A stretch of 64,000 nucleotides of DNA. Source: an uncultured Bacteroides sp. (GTDB lineage: Bacteria > Bacteroidota > Bacteroidia > Bacteroidales > Bacteroidaceae). Both the position numbers and the translations under genes were made by a program. Shown in pieces: positions 27,111 to 37,033 of the stretch (position 1 is the first letter of the stretch; each line of letters begins with the position of its first letter). Under the pieces are notes generated by a model. That model searched no databases and was not told the DNA's origin. It worked only from the letters and a program-made list of their open reading frames with translations. The stretch covers positions 24,397 through 88,396 of the forward strand of contig CAMTOQ010000008.1 in assembly GCA_947074205.1 (NCBI GenBank), given 5' to 3'.

Positions 27111-28010
27111 TTATCGGGTACCCAAATAAAGGAAAAACATACCAATTAAAATGAGGGCCAAATCGATGGCTTTGCTGCGCAGATTCTTCTCGCGAAACAC
27201 CATTGCACCAAAGATAAAAGAGACAATAACACTAGAGCGGCGCACCATAGAAACGATGGAGATCATTGAGTCTTCGTAGCTCAACGCATAGAAGTAGGCA
27301 AAATCGGCTGCCGACAGAAAGATGGAGATCAGTATGATGCTCCATTCCCAACGAAAAGGGGTAGTAGTTTTGCGCTTAGGCCACCACAACAAGGCGATGA
27401 TAGGGCCCATAATAAAAACTTGATAGACATTGTACCACGACTGCACCAACATAGGGGGCAATTGCTTCATCAAGAACTTGTCGTACAAACCGCTGATGGC
27501 TCCCATTATGGCTGCCAACACAATGAAAAAGATCCACTTGTTATTACCAAAATCGATCCCTTCCTTCTTGCCCGAACGACTCAGTAAGAAGAAGGATCCG
27601 ATGGCTAACAACACACCTATCCATTGGTAGAGATTGAGCCTCTCGCCAAAAATCAGCATAGCACCAACTAGTACCATCACTGGCCGTGTGGCATTAATAG
27701 GACCTACTATGGTGATGGGTAAGTGCTTCATACCAAAATAGCCAAATATCCAAGACGATAACACAATGAAGGATTTGAGAAGGACAAACTTGTGTACCTC
27801 CCACCCTGCTTGTGGCACGTCGAAGATGGTTCCACCCAAAGTATCGGGACTAAATACTCCCAATAGTATAAAAGGCAGGAAGATGATGCTCGAGAAGAGT
27901 GTATTGAAAAATAGAACGGGCAGCACGGCATTGTCGCGCAACGCTTTCTTTTTGAATACATCGTAGAATCCCAGCAAGACTGCCGAGGTGAAAGCCAACA
28001 TTAACCACAT
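27111..28010 (-). CDS. EamA-family (DMT superfamily) transporter
   Basis: 299 aa with about ten hydrophobic helices in two EamA repeats: residues 1-140, with FGYFGMKHLPITIVGPINATRPVMVLVGAMLIFGE at the repeat end cut by GERLNLYQW, and 155-299, with MVRRSSVIVSFIFGAMVFREKNLR. Members export or import small metabolites; the substrate is not predictable. The gene lies 27 bases downstream of truA on the same strand. Confidence 0.85.
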   Translation of the reverse strand: MWLMLAFTSAVLLGFYDVFKKKALRDNAVLPVLFFNTLFSSIIFLPFILLGVFSPDTLGGTIFDVPQAGWEVHKFVLLKSFIVLSSWIFGYFGMKHLPITIVGPINATRPVMVLVGAMLIFGERLNLYQWIGVLLAIGSFFLLSRSGKKEGIDFGNNKWIFFIVLAAIMGAISGLYDKFLMKQLPPMLVQSWYNVYQVFIMGPIIALLWWPKRKTTTPFRWEWSIILISIFLSAADFAYFYALSYEDSMISIVSMVRRSSVIVSFIFGAMVFREKNLRSKAIDLALILIGMFFLYLGTR

Positions 28011-28037
28011 AATGGATAGAGTTTTATCGAGTTATTA

Positions 28038-28793
28038 TCATTTATCTAAAAAGAGGGTTTCAGGGTAGGATACATCTACCAAAAACAGCGCATTGGCGGG
28101 AGCTGATGAGCCGGCTTTGCAACGATCCATGCTTTCGATGACTTGACGGAACTGTGCAACAGTCATCTTATGGCGTCCTACCTCTAATAAGGTACCTACT
28201 ACAGCACGCACCATATTGCGCAAGAAGCGATCGGCTTGAATGGTAAACACCCAAGTGTTTGCATCTTGCTGCACCCAGTTGGCTTGCATTATCTTGCAGT
28301 TGTTGGTTTTTACGTCGGTATGCAGTTTGCTAAAGCTGGTAAAATCGGTATAGTCGAAAAGTGTTTGTGCTGCCTCTTCCATAAGCGCATAGTCTAACTC
28401 GTTAAAAACTCTACAGCAATACTGACGATTGAAAGGAGACTTTACAGCGGTGACATAATATTTATAGGTACGCGAGGTGGCATCAAATCGAGCATGAGCC
28501 TCGGGCACTACCGGACGTATCTTATAGATAGAGATATCGCGTGGTAAAAAGCGGTTGAGCTTGTAGGCCAACTGAACACAATCGACCTCTCCATCGAAAT
28601 CGAAGTGGGCTATCATCAACGTGGCATGAACTCCTGTATCGGTACGTCCTGCCCCTGTCACCGTCAACTCTTGCTGACAGATGGTGGAGAGTGCCTTATT
28701 CAATTCGGCTTGCACACTGTTTCTGTCGGGTTGCACCTGCCAACCGTGATAGTTGGTGCCATCGTAGGCCAAGTATATGAAATATCTATTCAC
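28038..28793 (-). CDS. truA: tRNA pseudouridine synthase A
   Basis: 251 aa from GTG at 28793. An in-frame TTG at 28823 gives ten more residues, but it overlaps a -7 box on the same strand (28828-28821), so it would not be transcribed; [19 protein letters not shown] is also the usual family beginning. Catalytic Asp52 lies in [11 protein letters not shown]. It makes pseudouridine at positions 38-40 of the tRNA anticodon stem-loop. RNA-binding [13 protein letters not shown] is near the C-terminus. Confidence 0.93.
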   Translation of the reverse strand: MNRYFIYLAYDGTNYHGWQVQPDRNSVQAELNKALSTICQQELTVTGAGRTDTGVHATLMIAHFDFDGEVDCVQLAYKLNRFLPRDISIYKIRPVVPEAHARFDATSRTYKYYVTAVKSPFNRQYCCRVFNELDYALMEEAAQTLFDYTDFTSFSKLHTDVKTNNCKIMQANWVQQDANTWVFTIQADRFLRNMVRAVVGTLLEVGRHKMTVAQFRQVIESMDRCKAGSSAPANALFLVDVSYPETLFLDK

Positions 28794-28820
28794 CTTATCT
28801 TTTTTTACTATAAATCGCTG

Positions 28821-28828
28821 CAAAGTTA
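28821..28828 (-). promoter_or_regulatory. -7 box of the truA promoter
   Basis: TAACTTTG on the minus strand fits TAnnTTTG. Initiation near 28814 excludes the upstream TTG and supports the GTG start at 28793. No clear -33 box. Confidence 0.5.
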
Positions 28829-28847
28829 CTACTTTATATGCGATAGA

Positions 28848-28879
28848 TTTTTATTCCAATAGCTAAAAATCTATCTTTG
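28848..28879 (+). promoter_or_regulatory. Promoter for the M15-like lipoprotein gene
   Basis: -7 TATCTTTG at 28872-28879, with a weak TTTT at 28848-28851 in the -33 position 20 bases upstream. The ATG follows at 28902. Confidence 0.5.
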
Positions 28880-28901
28880 TACACCATATTGCTACAGCAG
28901 A

Positions 28902-29576
28902 ATGATGAAATTTCTTAAAACCACCGGCACTACTATTTTGTTTCTTGCTCTTCTTGTCTGCACCGGATGCAGCAAAAAGGAGGAGCTTCCTCAACGCCCC
29001 GAAACTCCTCGACGAGTGCGAGGGGTAGTCAGTATTCCACGCACATTTAATGATTTGCAAGATAAGCATATCAGTGCTGCTAAGCGATGGGGGGTGCCAC
29101 CTATTAACGACCGAAAGGATGCAGAGCAACATACTAAGGAGCTTCATTGCATCGAAAACAACCCACTCTATCATGTGGATAAGCTGACCCACTCTGTGCC
29201 CTACTTGGTGCCACGAGCGGACGCACTATTGACAAAGATTGCGACTAACTTCAACGACTCGCTCAATGCGAAGTGGCTGCATCCACACCAGCTCATAGTG
29301 ACCTCGGTGCTACGCACAAAGGACGATATCAAGAGACTAAAAAGAGGTAATGGCAATGCCACTGCCAACTCGGCTCATCTCTATGGCACCACCTTCGACA
29401 TTAGCTGGATGAGATTCAAACAACTTGACAAAAAGGGGGAATACGAAACACTCAACACTAGTGATGAATTATTGAAAAACGTGCTTGTGGAAGTGCTACG
29501 CGACTTACAGAAAGAGGGACTGTGCTATGTAAAATTCGAAAAGAATCAAGCTTGTTTTCACATTACATCGCGTTGA
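28902..29576 (+). CDS. M15-like zinc peptidase-fold lipoprotein (DUF5715-like)
   Basis: 224 aa. The signal peptide ends in CTGC, so Cys23 is the likely lipidation site, although Cys at -3 is atypical. The M15/LAS-type metal signature is visible: His159 and Asp166 in SAHLYGTTFDIS and His220 in ACFHITS. VTSVLRT precedes it as in D-alanyl-D-alanine carboxypeptidases of this clan. The protein may trim peptidoglycan stem peptides. It is transcribed divergently from truA. Confidence 0.78.
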   Translation: MMKFLKTTGTTILFLALLVCTGCSKKEELPQRPETPRRVRGVVSIPRTFNDLQDKHISAAKRWGVPPINDRKDAEQHTKELHCIENNPLYHVDKLTHSVPYLVPRADALLTKIATNFNDSLNAKWLHPHQLIVTSVLRTKDDIKRLKRGNGNATANSAHLYGTTFDISWMRFKQLDKKGEYETLNTSDELLKNVLVEVLRDLQKEGLCYVKFEKNQACFHITSR

Positions 29577-29627
29577 TAGCTACACTATTTTATTTGAAAT
29601 AAGCGCATAAGTCTAAGAACGTTTCAC

Positions 29628-29635
29628 TAAATTTG
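29628..29635 (+). promoter_or_regulatory. -7 box upstream of phoH
   Basis: TAAATTTG fits TAnnTTTG and would start transcription about 20 bases before the ATG at 29663. No good -33 box at the right spacing. Confidence 0.4.
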
Positions 29636-29662
29636 CCGATATTTTTTCTTTAAAACCTTTAC

Positions 29663-30655
29663 ATGATAGAAAAACTAATTGTTTTAGAAGATATTGACCC
29701 TGTCATATTCTTTGGCGTAAACAACTGCAACTTCCAACTAATTAAGGTGCTCTACCCTAAATTGCGCATCGTGGCTCGCGGTAATGTAATTAAAGTACTT
29801 GGCGACGAAGAGGAGATGTGTGCCTTTGAGGAGAACATCCTAAAATTGGAAAAGTATTGCGCCCAATACAACTCGCTCAACGAGGAGGTGATTGTTGACA
29901 TTGTTAAAGGCAACAGTCCCAAAGAAGATAAATCGGGGAATGTCATCGTGTTTAGCGTGACGGGGAAACCCATCATACCTCGTAGCGACAACCAACTAAA
30001 GCTTGTCGAGGCTTTCAACAAAAACGATATGCTATTTGCCATTGGCCCTGCGGGGTCGGGTAAAACCTATACAGCCATTGCACTTGCTGTGCGTGCGCTG
30101 AAAAATAAGGAGATCAAAAAGATTATTCTAAGTCGTCCTGCTGTTGAAGCCGGCGAAAAACTGGGCTTCCTACCCGGCGACATGAAGGAGAAAATCGATC
30201 CTTATTTACAACCTCTCTACGATGCTCTCCAAGATATGATTCCTGCAGCCAAGCTGAAGGAGTACATGGAGCTCAATATAATCCAAATTGCCCCTCTTGC
30301 CTTTATGCGCGGTCGCACACTGAATGATGCAGTGGTGATTCTAGACGAAGCGCAAAACACCACTACCCAACAAATTAAGATGTTCCTAACCCGTATGGGG
30401 ATGAATACGAAGATGATCGTGACAGGCGATATGACTCAAATCGACCTTCCTGCATCAACCACTTCGGGATTGGTGCAAGCCATGCATATTTTGAAAGGTG
30501 TAAAGGGTATCAGCTTTATCGAACTAAACAAGAAAGACATTGTGCGTCACAAACTAGTGACTCGCGTGGTAGATGCCTATGAAAAGTTTGATAAGCAGAA
30601 AAAGGAGGAACGCGAACAGCGCAAAGCTGAAGCCCAAGCCGAAACTAAGAATTAG
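29663..30655 (+). CDS. phoH: PhoH-family ATPase
   Basis: 330 aa. Walker A GPAGSGKT at 128-135, Walker B VVILDEAQN and GDMTQIDLP mark the PhoH NTPase core. The N-terminal 100 residues form the small KH-like segment common in this family. The C-terminus is a charged KKEEREQRKAEAQAETK tail. PhoH proteins are ATP-dependent, RNA-associated enzymes of uncertain role. The purC gene follows after 36 bases. Confidence 0.9.
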   Translation: MIEKLIVLEDIDPVIFFGVNNCNFQLIKVLYPKLRIVARGNVIKVLGDEEEMCAFEENILKLEKYCAQYNSLNEEVIVDIVKGNSPKEDKSGNVIVFSVTGKPIIPRSDNQLKLVEAFNKNDMLFAIGPAGSGKTYTAIALAVRALKNKEIKKIILSRPAVEAGEKLGFLPGDMKEKIDPYLQPLYDALQDMIPAAKLKEYMELNIIQIAPLAFMRGRTLNDAVVILDEAQNTTTQQIKMFLTRMGMNTKMIVTGDMTQIDLPASTTSGLVQAMHILKGVKGISFIELNKKDIVRHKLVTRVVDAYEKFDKQKKEEREQRKAEAQAETKN

Positions 30656-30691
30656 AGTTTTTCACTAAATAGAAAAGAGATTAATTACAAG

Positions 30692-31636
30692 ATGAAAGCA
30701 TTAACAAGAACAGATTTTAATTTCCCCGGACAAAAGGGAGTGTATCATGGTAAAGTACGCGATGTGTATAACATCCTTGACGAGAAGCTTGTGATGGTGG
30801 CTACAGACCGCATCTCGGCATTCGACGTAGTATTGCCCGAAGGTATCCCTTACAAGGGTCAAATGTTGAACCAAATTGCTGCCAAATTCTTGGACGCTAC
30901 AGCTGATATCTGCCCTAACTGGAAGCTTGCTACCCCAGATCCAATGGTAACTGTGGGTGTACGCTGCGAAGGCTTTGCTGTAGAGATGATTGTTCGTGGC
31001 TATTTGTGTGGTAGCGCTTGGCGTGCCTACAAAAATGGTAATCGCGAAATCTGTGGTGTGAAATTACCTGAAGGTATGCGCGAAAACGAGCGTTTCCCTG
31101 AACCAATTATCACCCCTACTACTAAAGCAGAAATGGGACTTCACGACGAAGATATCTCTAAAGAGGAGATCTTAGCACAAGGTCTAGCTACTCCAGAAGA
31201 GTATGCCACTTTGGAGAAGTACACTTTGGCACTATTCAACCGTGGTTCGGAGATTGCTGCTGAACGTGGTTTGATTCTTGTTGATACTAAATATGAATTT
31301 GGTAAGCACAATGGTGAGATCTTCTTGATGGACGAGATTCACACTCCCGACTCAAGCCGCTACTTCTATAGCGATGGCTACCAAGAACGTTTCGAAAAAG
31401 GCGAAGCTCAAAAACAACTCTCTAAGGAGTTTGTACGCGAGTGGCTGATGGAAAATGGTTTCCAAGGCAAAGAGGGTCAAACTGTACCCGAAATGACTCC
31501 AGAAATCGTGAACAGCATCAGCGAACGCTACATTGAACTTTTCGAAAACATCACCGGCGAGAAGTTTGTACGCGAAGATACAAGCAACATCGCTGAGCGT
31601 ATGGAAAAGAATGTAACTGAATATTTGACTAAATAA
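30692..31636 (+). CDS. purC: Phosphoribosylaminoimidazole-succinocarboxamide synthase
   Basis: 314 aa. Joins aspartate to CAIR in purine synthesis. Signatures include [39 protein letters not shown] and LVDTKYEFG. Length fits the longer form found in Bacteroidota. menG starts seven bases after the stop. Confidence 0.95.
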   Translation: MKALTRTDFNFPGQKGVYHGKVRDVYNILDEKLVMVATDRISAFDVVLPEGIPYKGQMLNQIAAKFLDATADICPNWKLATPDPMVTVGVRCEGFAVEMIVRGYLCGSAWRAYKNGNREICGVKLPEGMRENERFPEPIITPTTKAEMGLHDEDISKEEILAQGLATPEEYATLEKYTLALFNRGSEIAAERGLILVDTKYEFGKHNGEIFLMDEIHTPDSSRYFYSDGYQERFEKGEAQKQLSKEFVREWLMENGFQGKEGQTVPEMTPEIVNSISERYIELFENITGEKFVREDTSNIAERMEKNVTEYLTK

Positions 31637-31642
31637 TAGTAG

Positions 31643-32380
31643 ATGAACTACCCACAAGAACACATCAAACCCTATAACAGTGACGGCGAAAAGCGTGTAC
31701 AGGTGGAACAGATGTTTGACAACATTGCCCCTGCCTACGACAAACTGAACCACACGCTCTCGCTTGGTATCGACAAGAGCTGGCGCAAGAAAGCCATTAA
31801 ATGGTTGCGCCCTTATGCGCCCAAGCAGATGATGGATGTGGCAACAGGCACAGGCGACTTCGCTATTTTGGCTTGCAAGATGTTGCAGCCCGATGAACTG
31901 ATAGGGACAGACATCTCGGAAGGGATGATGAATGTGGGTAGACAAAAGGTTAAAACAGAGGGGTTGGAGCAGCAAATTTCGTTTGCACGCGAGGACTGTA
32001 CCAACCTCTCTTTTTCTAACGATAGATTCGATGCTGTGACAGTGGCCTTTGGCATTCGCAACTTTGCGGATCTTGACAAGGGGCTTTCTGAAATGTGTCG
32101 AGTGATACGCCCGGGTGGGCATCTCGTAATTCTAGAGTTGACTACTCCCGAGCAATTTCCCATGAAGCAACTCTTTGGTATCTATTCTAAAGTAGTGATA
32201 CCTACACTAGGCAAACTACTTTCCAAAGACCAAAGTGCCTACACTTACTTGCCCGAAACAATTAAAGCGTTTCCTCAAGGCAAGGTGATGAAGCAAGCCT
32301 TAGAGAAGGCCGGCTTTCAGACGGTAAATTTCAAACGACTAACGTTTGGCATTTGCACGCTCTACACTGCGACTAAATAA
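31643..32380 (+). CDS. menG: Demethylmenaquinone methyltransferase (UbiE/MenG)
   Basis: 245 aa. Class I SAM methyltransferase with [13 protein letters not shown] as the SAM-binding loop and the UbiE signatures [18 protein letters not shown] and [13 protein letters not shown]. It catalyses the last step of menaquinone synthesis; Bacteroidota use menaquinone, so menG is a better name than ubiE. Confidence 0.93.
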   Translation: MNYPQEHIKPYNSDGEKRVQVEQMFDNIAPAYDKLNHTLSLGIDKSWRKKAIKWLRPYAPKQMMDVATGTGDFAILACKMLQPDELIGTDISEGMMNVGRQKVKTEGLEQQISFAREDCTNLSFSNDRFDAVTVAFGIRNFADLDKGLSEMCRVIRPGGHLVILELTTPEQFPMKQLFGIYSKVVIPTLGKLLSKDQSAYTYLPETIKAFPQGKVMKQALEKAGFQTVNFKRLTFGICTLYTATK

Positions 32381-32400
32381 TTTTCTAATTCCCCCACATT

Positions 32401-33144
32401 ATGAAGAAATACGGTTTAATAGGCTATCCACTAAAACATTCCTTTTCGAAAGGCTATTTCAACGAGAAATTTGCATCGGAAGGTATCGATGCTGAGTATG
32501 TGAATTTTGAGATTCCAACCATCGCGTTATTTAAAGATGTGATAGCCAACAATCCTGATCTATGCGGTCTTAACGTTACTATCCCCTATAAGGAAAAGGT
32601 TATCCCTTATCTGGACGGGCTGAGCAACAATGCTCAAAACATCGGTGCGGTTAATGTTATCCGCATTGAGCGCCCCAAAAAAGGGCAAGTCAAACTAATT
32701 GGCGATAACTCTGATATTATCGGCTTCATGGAGTCTATAAAGCCTCTACTATTGCCACACCACAAAAAGGCGTTGATTCTTGGAACGGGTGGAGCTTCAA
32801 AAGCGGTGTACCACGGACTGAGAAATCTGGGCGTGGAGGGTGTGTATGTTTCGCGCACAGCCAAAGAGGGCCAACTCACCTATAAAGATTTAACCGAAGA
32901 GGTGATGAAAGAATACACAGTGATCGTAAACTGTACTCCTGTTGGCATGTATCCTCATGTTGACGAGTGCCCCGACATCCCTTATCAATGGATCACATCG
33001 GAACATCTACTATACGATTTGCTTTACAACCCCAATACTACCCTGTTTATGAAGAAGGGGGAAGCACAGGGTGCCGTAACAAAAAATGGACTTGAAATGT
33101 TGCTGCTACAGGCCTTTGCTGCTTGGGAGATGTGGCAACGATAA
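32401..33144 (+). CDS. aroE: Shikimate dehydrogenase
   Basis: 247 aa, shorter than the 270 aa of E. coli AroE, as in other Bacteroidota. The substrate site shows KHSFSKGYFN and NVTIPYKEK with catalytic Lys64; GDNSDIIGF supplies the Asp; the NADP-binding loop is LGTGGASKAV. It reduces 3-dehydroshikimate in aromatic amino acid synthesis. Confidence 0.93.
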   Translation: MKKYGLIGYPLKHSFSKGYFNEKFASEGIDAEYVNFEIPTIALFKDVIANNPDLCGLNVTIPYKEKVIPYLDGLSNNAQNIGAVNVIRIERPKKGQVKLIGDNSDIIGFMESIKPLLLPHHKKALILGTGGASKAVYHGLRNLGVEGVYVSRTAKEGQLTYKDLTEEVMKEYTVIVNCTPVGMYPHVDECPDIPYQWITSEHLLYDLLYNPNTTLFMKKGEAQGAVTKNGLEMLLLQAFAAWEMWQR

Positions 33145-33186
33145 GATAGAATCATTCAAATTCAAACATAAATACCACACTACCCT

Positions 33187-34149
33187 ATGGAACAGAAGAA
33201 AAAAAGAAGACTAGTATGGTGGCTAGTAACAATCATTATTCTATTGTTTGCCATTGTTATTGGCGGAGGACTGTACCTTTTACGATTTGCCTTACAGCCG
33301 TATGGCAAATTGGGCAAAAAGGAAGCGTCATCCATGGAATGGGCGTTTAAAAACTATCCGTTTTTGGAACCTTGGGTAGATAGTCTAAATCAAGTTGGTG
33401 CATTACGAGATACTTTCATCAACAATCCCGAAGGATTGCGTATGCATGCTCTATTCATAGAAGCAGCCGAACCGACAAAAAAGACTGCTGTAATAGTACA
33501 TGGGTATACTGATGAAGCGATACGAATGTTGCCTATCGGCTATCTATATAATAAAGATTTAGGCTATAACGTGTTGTTACCCGATTTGCATTACCATGGC
33601 AAAAGTGATGGCGAGGCTATACAGATGGGCTGGAAAGATAGATTGGATGTGATGCAGTGGATGCATGTGGCCAACGAACTATTTGGCGACAGTACACAAA
33701 TGGCTGTACATGGCATTTCAATGGGAGGTGCCACTACTATGATGGTATCGGGTATGGAACAACCTTACTTCACAAAGTGTTTTGTAGAAGATTGTGGTTA
33801 TATCAGCGTGTGGGATCAGTTTAGCTACCAGCTGAACAGAGATTTCCATCTTCCAAACTTCCCCCTACTCTATACGGCTAGCGCACTGTGCGAGCTAAAA
33901 TATGGGTGGAACTTTAAAGAGGCTTCTTCTTTGAAACAAGTTGAAAAGTCTCAGTTACCGATGTTTTTCATTCATGGTGCCGAAGACTCGTATGTGCCTA
34001 CTTGGAACGTATATCCTTTATACGAGGCCAAATCGGAGCCAAAAGAGATTTGGGTAGTACCAGGAGCCCAACATGCCGACTCCTATCGTAATAATAAGGA
34101 AGAATATACTCGCCGTGTGGGTGAGTTTGTTGGTAAATATATTAATTAA
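33187..34149 (+). CDS. Alpha/beta hydrolase, membrane-anchored
   Basis: 320 aa. A single N-terminal transmembrane segment (about 10-32) anchors the protein. The oxyanion region is VHGYTDEA and the nucleophile elbow is GISMG with Ser178; the acid and base are the Asp in FIHGAEDSYVP and the His in PGAQHADS. The substrate is unknown. The stop overlaps the next start. Confidence 0.85.
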   Translation: MEQKKKRRLVWWLVTIIILLFAIVIGGGLYLLRFALQPYGKLGKKEASSMEWAFKNYPFLEPWVDSLNQVGALRDTFINNPEGLRMHALFIEAAEPTKKTAVIVHGYTDEAIRMLPIGYLYNKDLGYNVLLPDLHYHGKSDGEAIQMGWKDRLDVMQWMHVANELFGDSTQMAVHGISMGGATTMMVSGMEQPYFTKCFVEDCGYISVWDQFSYQLNRDFHLPNFPLLYTASALCELKYGWNFKEASSLKQVEKSQLPMFFIHGAEDSYVPTWNVYPLYEAKSEPKEIWVVPGAQHADSYRNNKEEYTRRVGEFVGKYIN

Positions 34150-35075
34150 TGAATCAAATGAAACGTTATCTACTTTGCTGTCTCACACTACTCCTTTTTT
34201 CTTTGCAGAGTTTTGCAAACGAAAGGGTGTACACTGTTGATAATATACCTAAAGTGCGGTTGCAGAACAAAACAAAATATGTATGCGACCCCACAAACAT
34301 ATTGTCGGTCGCAGCTACTGACAGCATCGACCGTATGCTCTATAATCTAGAACAAAAGACGGGCATCGAGATTGCTCCTGTTATAGTGCCTTCCATTGGT
34401 ACAGTGGAGTGTTATGACTTCAGCCACAAGCTACTCAACGAATGGGGTGTGGGCAAAAAGGAGAAAAACAATGGATTGGTGATTTTACTAGTTACCGACC
34501 AACGTTGCGTGCAATTCTATACCGGTTTTGGCCTTGAGGGTGATTTACCTGATGCCATCTGCAAACGTATCCAAACTAAATACATGATTCCTTATCTGAA
34601 AAATGGGGATTGGAGTAAAGGTATGGTCGAAGGGGTATATGCGGTGACTCAACAGCTATCGGGCGTAGAGGCTGTGCCCAGTCAAGAAGAGGACGATGAT
34701 GCCATAGCGGGACTAATCAGCATCTTTGCTATTATGTTTGGTGCCATGGCCATAGCCTTCTTTGCTGCTCGACAACAATCACGCTGCCCTAACTGCAAAA
34801 AGTTTGGGCTACAACGCACAGGCACACGTCTTATCTCTAAACACCATGGAGTAAAAACAGAAGAAGTGACCTATACCTGCCGCTACTGTGGCAACAAAGT
34901 AAATCGCACTCACCAAAGTCATGACAACCACTACAGAGGTGGTGGTCGCGGAGGTGGCCCTATCATCGGAGGCGGCTTCGGTGGTTTTGGAGGCGGACGC
35001 GGAGGCGGTGGCTTTAGCGGAGGCAGCTTCGGTGGCGGATCGGGCGGAGGCGGTGGCGCCGGTAGCCGATTCTAA
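34149..35075 (+). CDS. TPM-domain protein with zinc ribbon and Gly-rich tail
   Basis: 308 aa; an alternative ATG at 34158 gives three fewer residues. After a signal peptide (ending in SFA, about residue 23), the TPM (TLP18.3/Psb32/MOLO-1) domain covers about 40-170, then a transmembrane helix (about 188-210), a CPNC...CRYC zinc ribbon and a strongly glycine-rich tail. Family members are inner membrane proteins often paired with LemA, as here 37 bases downstream. The function is unknown in bacteria. Confidence 0.85.
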   Translation: MNQMKRYLLCCLTLLLFSLQSFANERVYTVDNIPKVRLQNKTKYVCDPTNILSVAATDSIDRMLYNLEQKTGIEIAPVIVPSIGTVECYDFSHKLLNEWGVGKKEKNNGLVILLVTDQRCVQFYTGFGLEGDLPDAICKRIQTKYMIPYLKNGDWSKGMVEGVYAVTQQLSGVEAVPSQEEDDDAIAGLISIFAIMFGAMAIAFFAARQQSRCPNCKKFGLQRTGTRLISKHHGVKTEEVTYTCRYCGNKVNRTHQSHDNHYRGGGRGGGPIIGGGFGGFGGGRGGGGFSGGSFGGGSGGGGGAGSRF

Positions 35076-35112
35076 AAAGTAGAAATTCGAACATCAATAA
35101 ACATAGTAACAA

Positions 35113-35694
35113 ATGAAGAGAACTTTAATTATTACCCTTTGCGTGGTGGTAGCTGTTATCGTTGGTGCCATTTGGTTCATCATCAGCGCACGCAACACGC
35201 TTATCGCAATGGAAGAGAATGTAAATGGCAGCTGGGCGAATGTGGAAACTCAATACCAACGCCGCTCTGATCTTATCCCTAACTTAGTAAATACCGTAAA
35301 AGGTTATGCCTCACACGAAAGTGAAACTCTGGAAAATGTAATTGCTGCACGTAGCCGCGCCACGCAGATCACAGTTAATCCGGACGACTTGACTCCTGCA
35401 AAACTAGAAGCTTACCAAAAGGCACAAGGCGAAGTAGGTGCTGCACTTGGCCGACTGCTTGCTATCTCAGAGAGCTACCCTGACTTAAAGGCCAACCAAA
35501 ACTTTATGGAACTTCAAGCACAGTTGGAGGGCACGGAAAACCGTATAAATGAAGCTAGAAGATTGTTCAATAATACTGCAAAGACTTATAATACTAAGAT
35601 TCGTCAGTTCCCTTACAGCATGTTTGGGTTCGAAAGACGTCCTTACTTTGAGGCTGCCGCAGGTGCAGAACAAGCTCCACAAGTACAGTTCTAA
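35113..35694 (+). CDS. lemA: LemA family protein
   Basis: 193 aa. An N-terminal transmembrane helix (about 4-25) and the LemA signature WANVETQYQRRSDLIPNLVNTVKGYASHE, then a helical coiled region and GFERRPYFEA. The adjacency to the TPM gene suggests they act together in the membrane. Confidence 0.9.
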   Translation: MKRTLIITLCVVVAVIVGAIWFIISARNTLIAMEENVNGSWANVETQYQRRSDLIPNLVNTVKGYASHESETLENVIAARSRATQITVNPDDLTPAKLEAYQKAQGEVGAALGRLLAISESYPDLKANQNFMELQAQLEGTENRINEARRLFNNTAKTYNTKIRQFPYSMFGFERRPYFEAAAGAEQAPQVQF

Positions 35695-35739
35695 CTGTTC
35701 AACTGCTGGTTAAGGACTGTTTAAGTACAGTTAGATATA

Positions 35740-35787
35740 CATCTCATATTTTGCGATTTTTGTAAGGTCGCAAAGTATGAGATGTTT
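35740..35787 (+). terminator. Terminator after lemA
   Basis: CATCTCATA (35740-35748) pairs with TATGAGATG (35776-35784) and TTGCGA with TCGCAA inside it, separated by a small internal bulge. TTTCATT follows. Confidence 0.65.
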
Positions 35788-35828
35788 CATTATAGAGACA
35801 TTTATTTTCTTATCTACTGAATTATAAG

Positions 35829-35836
35829 TAATTTTG
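35829..35836 (+). promoter_or_regulatory. -7 box of the purM promoter
   Basis: TAATTTTG fits the consensus and would start transcription near 35843. This rules out the in-frame TTG at 35834 as a start for purM. Confidence 0.55.
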
Positions 35837-35866
35837 CACTCGAATTCTAAAAAATTTCAACTTCTC

Positions 35867-37033
35867 ATGAGTAATCAACGATACATGATGCGAGGCGTAA
35901 GTGCTTCGAAAGAAGATGTGCACAACGCCATCAAGAACATTGACAAAGGTATTTTTCCAAAGGCTTTCTGCAAGATTATTCCTGATATTTTGGGCGGTGA
36001 CCCTGAATATTGCAATATTATGCATGCCGATGGAGCTGGTACAAAATCTTCTCTAGCTTACTTGTACTGGAAAGAAACAGGCGATCTATCTGTTTGGAAA
36101 GGTATTGCACAAGATGCTTTAATCATGAATATCGATGATTTGCTTTGCGTAGGTGCTATCGATAATATCTTGGTTTCATCAACTATCGGTCGTAACAAGC
36201 TACTAATCCCTGGCGAAGTAATCTCTGCTATCATCAATGGTACTGACGAATTGCTCAACGAACTTCGCGAAATGGGTGTAGGTGTTTATGCTACTGGTGG
36301 CGAGACTGCTGATGTAGGCGACTTAGTGCGTACTATCATCGTAGATAGCACTGTGACTTGCCGCATGAAGCGTTCGGACGTTATCGACAATGCCAACATC
36401 CGCCCAGGCGACGTGATTGTAGGTCTTGCATCGTATGGCCAAGCTACCTACGAGAAAGAGTACAATGGCGGTATGGGAAGCAATGGTTTGACTAGTGCAC
36501 GCCATGATGTGTTCGCTAAATACCTTGCCGAAAAATATAAAGAAAGCTACGATGCGGGTGTTCCCGAAGAGTTGGTTTATTCGGGTGGTTTGAAGCTAAC
36601 TGACGAGGTAGAAGATTCACCACTTGATGCTGGTAAACTTGTTCTCTCTCCTACTCGTACTTATGCTCCGGTAGTAAAAAAACTATTGGATGCACTTCGC
36701 CCTGAGATTCATGGTATGGTACACTGCTCGGGTGGCGCTCAAACCAAAGTGTTACATTTTGTGGATGATGTACGTATTATCAAAGACAATCTCTTCCCCG
36801 TTCCTCCTCTTTTCAAGACTATTCACGAACAAAGTGGTACTGACTGGGCAGAAATGTACAAGGTGTTCAACATGGGACATCGCCTTGAAGTTTACTTATC
36901 TCCAGAACATGCAGCCGAAGTAATTGCCATCAGCGAAAGCTTTGGTATCCCTGCACAAATTGTGGGAAGAGTTGAAGAAAGTGTACAAAAAGAGTTAATA
37001 ATCAAAAGCGAATTCGGCGAATTCCGATATTAA
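35867..37033 (+). CDS. purM: Phosphoribosylformylglycinamidine cyclo-ligase (AIR synthase)
   Basis: 388 aa from the ATG at 35867. Closes the imidazole ring of FGAM in purine synthesis. MHADGAGTKSSLA and MNIDDLLCVGA correspond to the ATP/metal-binding segments of PurM, and ATGGETADVGD to the later conserved loop. The protein is about 40 residues longer than E. coli PurM, as is common in Bacteroides. The stop overlaps the next start codon (TAATG). Confidence 0.88.
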   Translation: MSNQRYMMRGVSASKEDVHNAIKNIDKGIFPKAFCKIIPDILGGDPEYCNIMHADGAGTKSSLAYLYWKETGDLSVWKGIAQDALIMNIDDLLCVGAIDNILVSSTIGRNKLLIPGEVISAIINGTDELLNELREMGVGVYATGGETADVGDLVRTIIVDSTVTCRMKRSDVIDNANIRPGDVIVGLASYGQATYEKEYNGGMGSNGLTSARHDVFAKYLAEKYKESYDAGVPEELVYSGGLKLTDEVEDSPLDAGKLVLSPTRTYAPVVKKLLDALRPEIHGMVHCSGGAQTKVLHFVDDVRIIKDNLFPVPPLFKTIHEQSGTDWAEMYKVFNMGHRLEVYLSPEHAAEVIAISESFGIPAQIVGRVEESVQKELIIKSEFGEFRY

